Source: Clostridia bacterium (GTDB taxonomy: Bacteria; Bacillota_A; Clostridia; Oscillospirales; CAG-272). Taken from it: a stretch of 9,049 nucleotides of DNA. Below, piece by piece: positions 1-6,158 of the stretch. The notes under the pieces were generated by a model. That model did no database searches, was not told the DNA's origin, and saw only the letters and a program-made list of their open reading frames with translations. A program made the position numbers and the translations under genes. The DNA lies in the NCBI GenBank assembly GCA_017959485.1, contig JAGDAM010000258.1, forward strand, positions 1-9,049, read 5' to 3'. Position 1 is the stretch's first letter. Each line of letters opens with the position of its first letter.

Positions 1-803
1 CCGTAACAGAGCCCGCGACAGAGCCCGCGACAGAGCCCGTGACAGAGCCCGCGACAGAACCCGTGACTGACCCGGTGACCGAACCCGTCACCGAACCCGA
101 AACCGGGGAGATCACCGATCAGGTCACAGAACCGCACAGCGACGCTCCCGGCACCGATTCGCCCGAACCGCCGCAGTCTCCCGTTCTCCTTGCCGGCGAG
201 ACTCTCGTCGAATCGCGTGATTACACGGTAAACGAAGGAAAAACGAACGAGGCGGTCATCAGGATATCGATCGTCGAAAAAAGCGGAATCTACGGCGGAC
301 GCCGCGCGATGATTGAACTGCTTGACAGGGAGGGAAATCTGCTTGACTCTCAAACGGAGCGCGTGAGCGGAATAGCTTTCATCTGTCTGTATAAAAGTCC
401 CGACGGATACGACTCGATCGCGGTGTTCATTGCGAATCCGAAAACGCCGGATTCTCCGACGTCGGCGTCGTTCATTTATTACGTGCTGGCGGTTTCGGAT
501 ATCGACTTTCAGGGGACTCCGCTTCCGGGCCTCCGGCTCCAAAAGGTCCCGGATCCGGACATGAAAGACAGCGTCAGCGTCGTTTTCGGGACGCCGGCCG
601 ATGAAAAAGGATATGAACGGAGATTCAAGATCTTTATGGCCGGCATGAAGCACTCCTGGGAGAGATTTATCGGGGGCGACGTCGTCTGCCGGCTCGATCA
701 GGGCGGCTGGAACCTCTACGGCAGAGGGCAGGAGCCGCTCCGGGCAGAGGCCGTGGATGCAATAACCGGCATGGATATTTCGGAACTGAAATACTGGTTC
801 TGA
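1..803 (+). CDS. 3' part of a TEP-repeat surface or lipoprotein, unknown function
   Basis: The reading frame is open from the first base (first full codon at position 3) to TGA at 801-803, so the gene begins before the window. A GTG at 39 lies inside the repeat, has no ribosome binding site, and is not taken as the start. The visible protein opens with eight four-residue units of the form V/A-T-E/D-P, then a Pro/Thr/Glu-rich stretch to about the PEPPQSP segment. After that comes a domain of roughly 210 residues with alternating hydrophobic beta-like strands and ending in KYWF. I do not recognise this domain. Acidic Pro/Thr linkers of this kind usually separate a lipid-anchored or secreted N-terminus from an outer domain in clostridia, so an extracellular location is likely but the signal is outside the window. 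A hairpin terminator follows about 70 nt after the stop. Confidence 0.8.
   Translation, partial: VTEPATEPATEPVTEPATEPVTDPVTEPVTEPETGEITDQVTEPHSDAPGTDSPEPPQSPVLLAGETLVESRDYTVNEGKTNEAVIRISIVEKSGIYGGRRAMIELLDREGNLLDSQTERVSGIAFICLYKSPDGYDSIAVFIANPKTPDSPTSASFIYYVLAVSDIDFQGTPLPGLRLQKVPDPDMKDSVSVVFGTPADEKGYERRFKIFMAGMKHSWERFIGGDVVCRLDQGGWNLYGRGQEPLRAEAVDAITGMDISELKYWF
3..98 (+). repeat. 12-bp tandem repeat coding for (V/A)TEP units
   Basis: Eight in-frame 12-bp units run from position 3 to 98, each encoding V/A-T-E/D-P. The first five are nearly identical at DNA level (GYR-ACA-GAR-CCC type), and the later three diverge at third positions (ACT, ACC, GAC). Because the unit is a multiple of three, copy number change would alter linker length without a frameshift. 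The array may extend upstream of the window. Confidence 0.9.
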
Positions 804-873
804 GCTGAAACTGTTTTCGTATATTTTGTTATCCACATGTTGTATACTGTCGTGTAACAGCAGTCAAAAAAAC

Positions 874-911
874 GCTGCCGGAACGTTCTGAAGCGATCCG
901 GCAGCCCTTTT
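874..911 (+). terminator. Hairpin terminator, probably bidirectional
   Basis: GCTGCCGGA (874-882) pairs perfectly with TCCGGCAGC (897-905) across a 14-nt loop, followed by CCTTTT. On the other strand the same stem is followed by seven Ts (complement of 867-872 and neighbours), so it can work in both directions. It sits about 70 nt after the stop of the first gene and isolates that gene from the promoter at 958-985. Confidence 0.8.
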
Positions 912-919
912 GATCAAAA

Positions 920-936
920 AACAGCAGAATAGTTGC
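920..936 (+). promoter_or_regulatory. 17-bp element, copy A: candidate AraC-type operator
   Basis: AACAGCAGAATAGTTGC here is identical over all 17 bases to 3525-3541 in the regulator/operon divergent region. It ends 43 nt before the TATAAT at 980-985, which puts its centre near -64 from the likely transcription start. That is a typical upstream position for an AraC-family activator. The element has weak internal symmetry (GCA-N7-TGC and AAC-N9-GTT). Its identity as the binding site of the regulator encoded at 2688-3491 is inferred. Confidence 0.6.
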
Positions 937-957
937 GGTCTTCAACATTTTTCCGCT

Positions 958-985
958 TTTACTTGCATTGGTAAGATAGTATAAT
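958..985 (+). promoter_or_regulatory. Sigma-A-type promoter of the GLUG surface protein gene at 1031
   Basis: A perfect -10 box TATAAT lies at 980-985, with a weak -35 TTTACT at 958-963 and a 16-nt spacer. Transcription would start near 992, giving a leader of about 39 nt. A poor -35 beside a perfect -10 fits a promoter helped by an activator bound at the upstream 17-bp element. Confidence 0.6.
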
Positions 986-1016
986 GTGCTTAGTGAATTT
1001 ATAAACATGCTTTCTC

Positions 1017-1023
1017 AAGGAGG
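1017..1023 (+). promoter_or_regulatory. Strong ribosome binding site fixing the start at 1031
   Basis: AAGGAGG at 1017-1023 is followed 7 nt later by ATG at 1031. The same frame also has an in-frame start codon at 986, but that lies upstream of this site, at or before the likely transcription start, and would put fifteen residues ahead of a good signal peptide. The start at 1031 is therefore chosen. Confidence 0.9.
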
Positions 1024-1030
1024 AAACGTC

Positions 1031-2605
1031 ATGAAAAAGATCACAGCGGTCATTTTTGCCGCCGTTCTCGTCTTTACGTGCACTTGCATCCCGTTCTTTG
1101 CCGGAGCCGCCGCGTGGGACGGTACGGGCAAAGAGGCATATACCGGATCGGGCACCGAAGCCGACCCGTATGTAATCGATACCGCGGCGAAGCTTGCCAA
1201 GATCGGCGAAGTCGTCGCCGGCGGAGATACGCTTGACGGGAAGTATTTCGTTCAGACCGCCGACATAGATCTCGGCGGCAAGGAATGGACTCCGATCGGA
1301 GACGGAACCAATCCGTTCTCGGGGATCTACAACGGAAAGGGCCACAAGATATCCGGATTCTCAATCACCAAGCTTTCCAACTTCACCGGTCTTTTCGGAA
1401 AGATCGTCGCCGCGGATAATGAGGCGGGCGTCTGCAACCTCACGATCGACGGTTCGATCAATATCAGCGGCAGCGGTACCGACGCGGCTCCCTCGGTAGG
1501 CGCCGTAGCCGGACAGGTCAACAACAACGTTGCCGTCGCCGGAAAGAAAAACGCCGTTTTCACCAACATCACGTCGAATGTTGACATTACTCTTGCCTCT
1601 CAGACACAGCAGCCCCGCGCAGGAGGACTGTTCGGACAGATGTATCTCGCGGTCGTCGAAAACTGCGTGAACAACGGCAATCTTACCACCGACGCCTCCA
1701 ACGTTACCAGACTCGGCGGATTTACCGGACAGTTCATCCGCTGCACTTTCAAGGGCTGCGTCAACAACGGTAAAGTGACAGCCTCCACCACCGGGTCCAA
1801 AGGCGTCAACATCGCGGGCTTCGCCGCATACTGCACCGGTCCCGCCAAAGAGGCTGACGGCAGCGTCAGCGACCGCTACTCGGTGATCGAAAACTGCATC
1901 AACAACGGTGAGATCTCGGGAACCGCCGAAGGTAACGTGGCTGTCGCGGTCGGAGGGATCGTAGGAAACTTTTATACCGCGGTCAAAGAGAATTATCTTA
2001 AGATCACAAACTGCCTCAACACCGGAAAGCTCTGCGCGAAGCAGAACGACGGCGGTAGCGCCTACTCCTATGTCGGAGGAATGGTGGGGAACGCTCCCAA
2101 CAACTACGCGCATATCTTCGTCGAGAAGTGCGTTAACACGTCGTCCGACATCCAGGGCGTTGGAGGAAAAGAGCCCAGAGCCGCCGCGATCGCCGGCGCC
2201 TTCTACGCTCCCGGCTGCCCCGATAACACCAGAGGCATCACCGATGCCGTATCCGCCGCGGACGATACGCTGCCGATCGCCGTTGCGTACAACGTAGCGC
2301 CGGCGGACAAGATCGAAGCCGACAAGGCGACGTGGGTATACGACGCCGCCCGTGCGACCGCCAGAGCCGCCGAGATCAAAGGTCTCATCGCAAAGTCCAC
2401 GCTCAAGATCAACGGCATCGACGTGAACAAACAGGACGAGCCCGCCGGGACAGGCGCAACGACCGACGCTGTCACCGATCAGCCGGGTCAGACCACTCCT
2501 CCCACCGGCGACAGCATCAACGCTGTCGTCGCGGTGACCGTCGCAGCTCTGATCGCCGCTGCCTGCGCCGTGTATTTCGTAAAGTTCAGAAAGATCGAAG
2601 ACTGA
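1031..2605 (+). CDS. Secreted GLUG/beta-helix surface protein with sortase-like C-terminus
   Basis: A 524-residue protein. Residues 1-28 form a signal peptide (MKK start, hydrophobic core, AGAAA cleavage region). Residues 38-123 are the segment typical of GLUG-containing surface proteins: GSGTEADPYVI, TADIDLGG, WTPIG, NPFSGIYNGKGHKISG and TGLFG. Then come irregular repeats marked by NCVNNG (211), GCVNNG (242), NCINNG (288), NCLNTG (327) and KCVNTS (366), alternating with Gly-rich turns such as AGGLFGQ, LGGFTGQ, VGGIVGN and VGGMVGN. These look like successive beta-helix rungs about 31-46 residues apart. Residues 470-495 are a Thr/Pro linker ending PPTGDS, followed by a membrane segment (about 496-517) and KFRK tail. 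That resembles a variant LPxTG sorting signal but could be a plain membrane anchor. No catalytic residues are recognised, and adhesion or glycan binding is only a guess. The gene stands alone, with its own promoter and the 17-bp element, and converges on the regulator gene. Confidence 0.88.
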   Translation: MKKITAVIFAAVLVFTCTCIPFFAGAAAWDGTGKEAYTGSGTEADPYVIDTAAKLAKIGEVVAGGDTLDGKYFVQTADIDLGGKEWTPIGDGTNPFSGIYNGKGHKISGFSITKLSNFTGLFGKIVAADNEAGVCNLTIDGSINISGSGTDAAPSVGAVAGQVNNNVAVAGKKNAVFTNITSNVDITLASQTQQPRAGGLFGQMYLAVVENCVNNGNLTTDASNVTRLGGFTGQFIRCTFKGCVNNGKVTASTTGSKGVNIAGFAAYCTGPAKEADGSVSDRYSVIENCINNGEISGTAEGNVAVAVGGIVGNFYTAVKENYLKITNCLNTGKLCAKQNDGGSAYSYVGGMVGNAPNNYAHIFVEKCVNTSSDIQGVGGKEPRAAAIAGAFYAPGCPDNTRGITDAVSAADDTLPIAVAYNVAPADKIEADKATWVYDAARATARAAEIKGLIAKSTLKINGIDVNKQDEPAGTGATTDAVTDQPGQTTPPTGDSINAVVAVTVAALIAAACAVYFVKFRKIED

Positions 2606-2625
2606 CATAACTGACCGAATAACTT

Positions 2626-2670
2626 CAGGGGATGTTGAAAACTCGGAAAAAGAGTTTTCAACATCCCCTG
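2626..2670. terminator. Perfect 19-bp hairpin between convergent genes
   Basis: CAGGGGATGTTGAAAACTC (2626-2644) is the exact reverse complement of 2652-2670, with a 7-nt loop GGAAAAA. It lies 20 nt after the GLUG gene stop and 17 nt after the regulator gene stop, so it most likely ends both transcripts. A T-rich tract on the plus strand comes only after about 10 nt (TTGTTTTTTC near 2680), so it is not a textbook U-tail terminator. The stem is longer than usual for one. Confidence 0.7.
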
Positions 2671-2687
2671 TTCAGCACGTTGTTTTT

Positions 2688-3491
2688 TCAGTGCGCCCTG
2701 TTTTTTCTGAAATCGGACGGGGTGGTCCCCGTCACCCGGATAAATGTTTTTCTGAAGCTGTACTCCGAATTGAAATTCATTTCGGATGCTATATGTTCAA
2801 GTGAAAGCGAAGGATCCTTCATCATTTCGGTCGCCTGAAGGATCTTTACCCTGTTGAGATAGGTAACGGGAGTGGTATTCAGATACTCCTTGAACAGATG
2901 ATACAGACGCGACTCGCTGATAAAGCAGTATTCGGCGATCTCCGAGACCGATCCGATAGACGTGAAACCGGAGTCGATGAAGGAGAGCGCCCTTGTGAGC
3001 AGGTGGGGAAAGTCCCCCGAGAAGCGCTCGGTCATGCTTTTCGCCGCTTCGGAGGCAAGCGAGTAAAACAGACTGTAACCCTCCAGCTGACCGGCAAACG
3101 ATTCCGAACCGCAGAGTTCATAGATCTTCTTCACCTTTTCCGCGCACGCCCCTCCGCTGAGCGGGGCGACGCGCTGCAGGGCAAGCGACGACCAGAAGGG
3201 CGAGCCGGATATCTCGGATCTGAAATGGATGCTGTAAAAGACGATCTTCCCGTCTCCCGACCAGGTGGAGCAGTATTTGAGCCCTTCGGGTATGTAGATC
3301 AGATCGCCCGACCCGGCGCATACCGTTCCCGCGGCCGAACGGAAAACGGCGCTGCCGCTTTCGATATATCCGAAACTGTTATAGATCTTTCCCTTTTGCG
3401 GTTCAAAGCAGTGTTCGCTTTCGTATTCGGAACGGACCGCCATCAGGGAACCGGCGGCAAGGCGCTTGCGCGTTTTCATAAATGTTTCCAT
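2688..3491 (-). CDS. AraC-family transcriptional regulator
   Basis: A 267-residue regulator from ATG at 3491 to TGA at 2690-2688. The N-terminal part (about 35-110) is cupin-like, with GDLIYIPEG at 62-70 typical of the AraC ligand-binding jelly roll. The C-terminal part holds two helix-turn-helix motifs: about 182-203 (VSEIAEYCFISESRLYHLFK) and about 231-260 (IASEMNF, YSFRKTFIRVTGTTPSDFRK), which match the AraC/XylS signature. The frame extends to a TTG at 3503, but TGAGG at 3502-3498 lies 6 nt before ATG 3491, so the shorter start is preferred. It is transcribed divergently from the solute-binding/oxidoreductase operon, the common arrangement for a local sugar-responsive regulator. The 17-bp element lies in its predicted leader, suggesting autoregulation. 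The effector is unknown. Confidence 0.92.
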   Translation of the reverse strand: METFMKTRKRLAAGSLMAVRSEYESEHCFEPQKGKIYNSFGYIESGSAVFRSAAGTVCAGSGDLIYIPEGLKYCSTWSGDGKIVFYSIHFRSEISGSPFWSSLALQRVAPLSGGACAEKVKKIYELCGSESFAGQLEGYSLFYSLASEAAKSMTERFSGDFPHLLTRALSFIDSGFTSIGSVSEIAEYCFISESRLYHLFKEYLNTTPVTYLNRVKILQATEMMKDPSLSLEHIASEMNFNSEYSFRKTFIRVTGTTPSDFRKNRAH

Positions 3492-3524
3492 AGAATGCCT
3501 CAAGAATGTCGTTCAAGGACGTAC

Positions 3525-3541
3525 AACAGCAGAATAGTTGC
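3525..3541 (+). promoter_or_regulatory. 17-bp element, copy B: candidate AraC-type operator
   Basis: AACAGCAGAATAGTTGC, identical to 920-936. It ends 44 nt before TATAAT at 3586-3591 (copy A: 43 nt), so both copies have the same orientation and almost the same spacing to a plus-strand promoter. Relative to the predicted minus-strand promoter of the regulator gene it covers about +4 to +20, where binding would be expected to repress. A second shared stretch, CATTTTCCGCT (3561-3571; copy A has one extra T at 946-957), is not at a conserved distance. Confidence 0.65.
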
Positions 3542-3551
3542 CTTTTCAAAC

Positions 3552-3580
3552 AGTATATCACATTTTCCGCTGAAAATCAA
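3552..3580 (-). promoter_or_regulatory. Promoter of the AraC-family regulator gene
   Basis: Read on the minus strand, TTGATT (3580-3575) and TATACT (3557-3552) are separated by exactly 17 nt, and TGA directly before the -10 gives an extended -10 (TGnTATACT). Transcription would start near 3545, leaving a leader of about 54 nt before ATG 3491. The promoter overlaps the plus-strand operon promoter. Confidence 0.65.
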
Positions 3581-3591
3581 GAGTTTATAAT
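3563..3591 (+). promoter_or_regulatory. Promoter of the solute-binding/oxidoreductase operon
   Basis: A perfect -10 TATAAT lies at 3586-3591, with a weak -35 candidate TTTTCC at 3563-3568 and a 17-nt spacer. Transcription would start near 3598, about 35 nt before the first ATG. The weak -35 and the 17-bp element centred near -65 suggest dependence on an activator. It overlaps the regulator's promoter on the other strand by about 18 bp, so the two may compete for polymerase. Confidence 0.6.
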
Positions 3592-3632
3592 ATTACCGTA
3601 CAGATAAAGCCTTACGAAAGGATCGCTGAGAT

Positions 3633-5129
3633 ATGAAATCCAAACTGTCATTCATACTTGCCCTGTCAATGCTGTCCGGACTGCTTTTCCTTTCCGGATG
3701 TGCCGGTAACGGAAAAGAAGACGTGACTACACCGTACGCCGTCACCGACGATGTGAACGGCTCCGGCGGGACGGGCGTAAAAACCAGGGAGCAGATGCTC
3801 GGATTCGCGTCTGAGGACAACGGCGGCAGCAAGTTCGTCATCCTTCAGAACAACGCGTCGGATCTCCCGGAGGATCTTTACGCCGAGACGACCAACGGCA
3901 ACCGCCTCAACGACGCAACGTACGCGCGTCTTCTCGCCGCTGAAGAGTATCTCGGTATAAAATTTGAGTTCCGCCTCGAGCCGGGGCAGTGGAACAGCAA
4001 GATGCCGGATATGATCTACAACGATGTAGCATCGAATTCGGAATCCTCATTCGATCTTGTAAATATGGGACTTAACACCGGCATCATGGGAGGCCTCGTG
4101 GGCATATACCTCAACGTTAACGAGATGGAGTCGGTCGACCTTTCTCATGAATGGTGGGTCAGTCAGATCGCCGAGGACGCGTCGGTCGCGGGAAAGCTGA
4201 TCTGTCTTGTCGGCGACATAAACAGGAGCACGTACGGTTATATGGGCTGCGTCTTCGCCAATCTCGAAGTCAGCGAGGCGTACCGTCTCGGCGTTGATTA
4301 CTACAAACTCGTCAAGGACCGCGAGTGGACGGTCGACAAATTCCTCGAACTCACCAAAGCGGTGGCTCACGACGAGGACGGCGATCTCACCATATCTCCC
4401 GACAAGGACATTTTCGGCTGGGCGAACGTCGGGATCGGCTCGCGGGTCATGTGGAGCTGCGCGGACGTGAACCTTATTTCGAAGGACGATGCCGGAAACT
4501 ACAACTGGGTCGAGGCTCTCGACGACAAAGCCCTGACGTTTGTCGACAAGCTTTACAGGGCGAGCCGGCAGAACAACGTTTTCTATTTCGGTTCGATACT
4601 CGGGGACAACGGAGGCATCAAACCCTTCGCGGACAACAGGTGTCTGTTCCTGACGTTCCTCGTGTATTCGGCTCAGAAGCTCACCGAGATGGAGAGCCAG
4701 TACGCGATGCTCCCCATGCCTATGTTCGATTTCAATCAGAGCGATTATATAAGCGCGAACATGTCGGCGTTCGACGCGGTATTCTTCCCCGCCAATGTAA
4801 AGTCGGACGATCTGTCCGGCAAAGTCGCGGAGTTTCTGGGATGGTACGGGCGCGAGACGATCATACCCGAGTATTACGACGTTTCCCTGAAATTCCAGTA
4901 CAACAACGTCGACAGGAACGTTGAGATGCTCGATCTTATACGTGCCAGGCTCAGGATGACTTCAAACGAGCTGTTCGGCACCGTCGGGAACGGTATCGGA
5001 CTTACGGCAATGACGCTGGCGAACACCGCCGACAGCGGTTTCTACTCCCAGCCGGTCTCGGTATGGAAAGGCAAGGTCAGCCAGCTGCGCAAGACTCTTG
5101 AAAGCTATATGCAGGAATACGAGGAATGA
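3633..5129 (+). CDS. Extracellular solute-binding lipoprotein (family 1-like)
   Basis: A 498-residue lipoprotein. The signal peptide ends in the lipobox LSGC, with Cys23 as the lipidated residue, followed by a flexible Gly/Ser/Asp linker to about residue 50. NRLNDATYARLLAAEEYLGI (90-109) corresponds to the segment often seen as NDAVYERNRTVEE in clostridial ABC-transporter binding proteins, and EWTVDKFLELTKAV plus DEDGD (231-251) is the usual W-T-x-D segment of the same group. Length fits a sugar or oligosaccharide binding protein. The likely role is to capture a substrate outside the membrane, but no permease or ATPase gene lies in this window, so it may share a transporter or act as a sensor. 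AAAGGA at 3617-3622 precedes the ATG by 10 nt. It is the first gene of the operon. The ligand cannot be read from the sequence. Confidence 0.88.
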   Translation: MKSKLSFILALSMLSGLLFLSGCAGNGKEDVTTPYAVTDDVNGSGGTGVKTREQMLGFASEDNGGSKFVILQNNASDLPEDLYAETTNGNRLNDATYARLLAAEEYLGIKFEFRLEPGQWNSKMPDMIYNDVASNSESSFDLVNMGLNTGIMGGLVGIYLNVNEMESVDLSHEWWVSQIAEDASVAGKLICLVGDINRSTYGYMGCVFANLEVSEAYRLGVDYYKLVKDREWTVDKFLELTKAVAHDEDGDLTISPDKDIFGWANVGIGSRVMWSCADVNLISKDDAGNYNWVEALDDKALTFVDKLYRASRQNNVFYFGSILGDNGGIKPFADNRCLFLTFLVYSAQKLTEMESQYAMLPMPMFDFNQSDYISANMSAFDAVFFPANVKSDDLSGKVAEFLGWYGRETIIPEYYDVSLKFQYNNVDRNVEMLDLIRARLRMTSNELFGTVGNGIGLTAMTLANTADSGFYSQPVSVWKGKVSQLRKTLESYMQEYEE

Positions 5130-5132
5130 GGA

Positions 5133-6158
5133 ATGAAAAACAGACAGATCGTTTTCACCGCGCCGGGCAAAGCCGAGCTTCTCGAATACGATATCCCGGA
5201 CGAGCTGAAGCCCGGAGAGGTGAGAGTAAAAACGAAATACACCGCCATCAGCAGCGGTACCGAGAGGGCGAACCTCGTCGGTGAGGTCAACATATCCGGA
5301 GTACGGAGGCTCTGCAACGGCAACTTTCCGCGGAAGGTCGGATACTGCGGCGTAGGAACTGTCGTCGAAACGGGACGCGCGGTCAGGGAAGTGCGGCCGG
5401 GACAGAGGGTGATCATATATTTCGGCAAACACTGCGAATACAACGTGATACCGGAGGAAAAAGCCGTTCCGATCACACCGGAGTCGCTGACGGACGAGGA
5501 AGCCGCGCTCATGGTCATCGGCTGCTTCCCCGAGAACGCTATAAGGAAGACGCGTCTTGAGCTCGGCGAGAGCGTGTCGGTCGTCGGACTCGGCATACTG
5601 GGGATACTCGCGGTCCAGTTCGCCAGGGCCGCGGGAGCGACGCCGGTCATAGGCGTCGATCTCAATCCGGACTGCCGGGAAAAAGCCAGGAAGTACGGCG
5701 CCGATTTCGTCGTCGACCCCCTCGAAGGCGACTACGAGGCGCGTATGAAGGAGCTTACGGGCGGAAAAGGCGTCGACGTCACCATAGAGGCGACCGGCAG
5801 CTACAAAGCCCTCAACAGCGCTCTGCGCTGCTGTGCGCCGATGGGAAGGGTCGCCCTTCTCGGATGCACCAGGACGCCGGACGTTATGGATCTCTACCAT
5901 GACGTTCATTTCCCCGGAGTTCAGCTCATAGGCGCTCACAATTTCGCGCGTCCGGTCCATGATTCCTATCCCGGATGCTGGACCTACCGGGACGATCTCG
6001 GCGCCCAGATGCGTCTGCAGTCGCTCGGCAGGATAGATATGAAGTCGCTCGTGTCGGAGAAACACTCTCCTGAGGAGTGTCCCGAAGTTTTCGGCAGGCT
6101 CGCCGCCGACCCGAACTTTCCGTCGGGGGTGCTGTTCGACTGGGACCTGCTGAAATGA
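5133..6158 (+). CDS. Medium-chain dehydrogenase/reductase (zinc-type fold, zinc ligands missing)
   Basis: A 341-residue protein of the medium-chain dehydrogenase (alcohol dehydrogenase-like) superfamily. The N-terminal GroES-like domain covers about 1-130 and the Rossmann domain about 140-290. The nucleotide site is VVGLGILG (150-157), and an Asp at 176 (VIGVDLNP) after the second strand favours NAD over NADP. Where zinc alcohol dehydrogenases have the catalytic Cys (C-G-S-D type), this protein has AISSGTE (38-44), and there is no CxxCxxC structural zinc cluster, so it is probably zinc-independent or uses other ligands. GVDVTIEATGS near 220 is typical of the family. It starts 3 nt after the binding-protein stop, with GAGGAA at 5121-5126 as ribosome binding site, and overlaps the next gene by 4 nt. 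It probably oxidises or reduces a sugar or polyol, but the substrate is unknown. Confidence 0.9.
   Translation: MKNRQIVFTAPGKAELLEYDIPDELKPGEVRVKTKYTAISSGTERANLVGEVNISGVRRLCNGNFPRKVGYCGVGTVVETGRAVREVRPGQRVIIYFGKHCEYNVIPEEKAVPITPESLTDEEAALMVIGCFPENAIRKTRLELGESVSVVGLGILGILAVQFARAAGATPVIGVDLNPDCREKARKYGADFVVDPLEGDYEARMKELTGGKGVDVTIEATGSYKALNSALRCCAPMGRVALLGCTRTPDVMDLYHDVHFPGVQLIGAHNFARPVHDSYPGCWTYRDDLGAQMRLQSLGRIDMKSLVSEKHSPEECPEVFGRLAADPNFPSGVLFDWDLLK

Larger units (their letters stand above)
804..1030. other. Non-coding region between the first gene and the GLUG gene
   Basis: This 227-bp AT-richer stretch contains, in order, a terminator hairpin, the 17-bp element copy A, the promoter and the ribosome binding site listed separately. 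An 8-base partial copy of the element's first half (AACAGCAG, 856-863) is also present. No small gene or structured RNA was recognised in it. Confidence 0.8.

Noticed and set aside
843..848. TATACT as a promoter -10 in the region after the first gene
   Set aside because: No acceptable -35 lies 16-18 nt upstream, and transcripts from here would run straight into the terminator.
856..863. Partial copy AACAGCAG of the 17-bp element, as a second operator half-site
   Set aside because: Only 8 bases match, it lies before the terminator and 64 bp from the full copy, and the other promoter region shows no equivalent.
1031..2605. CRISPR-like or DNA-level tandem repeat in the first GLUG gene
   Set aside because: The repeats are at protein level with irregular 31-46 residue spacing, not identical DNA units with spacers.
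1361..2608. Long open frame (415 codons) on the minus strand opposite the first GLUG gene
   Set aside because: Its product is Gly/Val/Arg/Asp-rich without domains, and the plus strand has a signal peptide, strong ribosome binding site and recognised repeats. It is a by-product of GC-rich codon use.
2632..2838. Small plus-strand frame starting inside the 19-bp hairpin
   Set aside because: Its start is within the inverted repeat, it overlaps the 3' end of the regulator gene antisense, and it has no ribosome binding site.
3493..3508. Direct repeat GAATG at 11-bp spacing in the regulator leader
   Set aside because: Five bases repeated once is within chance, and the first copy overlaps the regulator's ribosome binding region.
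2898..3590. Plus-strand open frame of 230 codons across the regulator gene and divergent promoter region
   Set aside because: The minus strand encodes a clear AraC-family protein with both helix-turn-helix motifs, and the plus frame runs through the promoter region.
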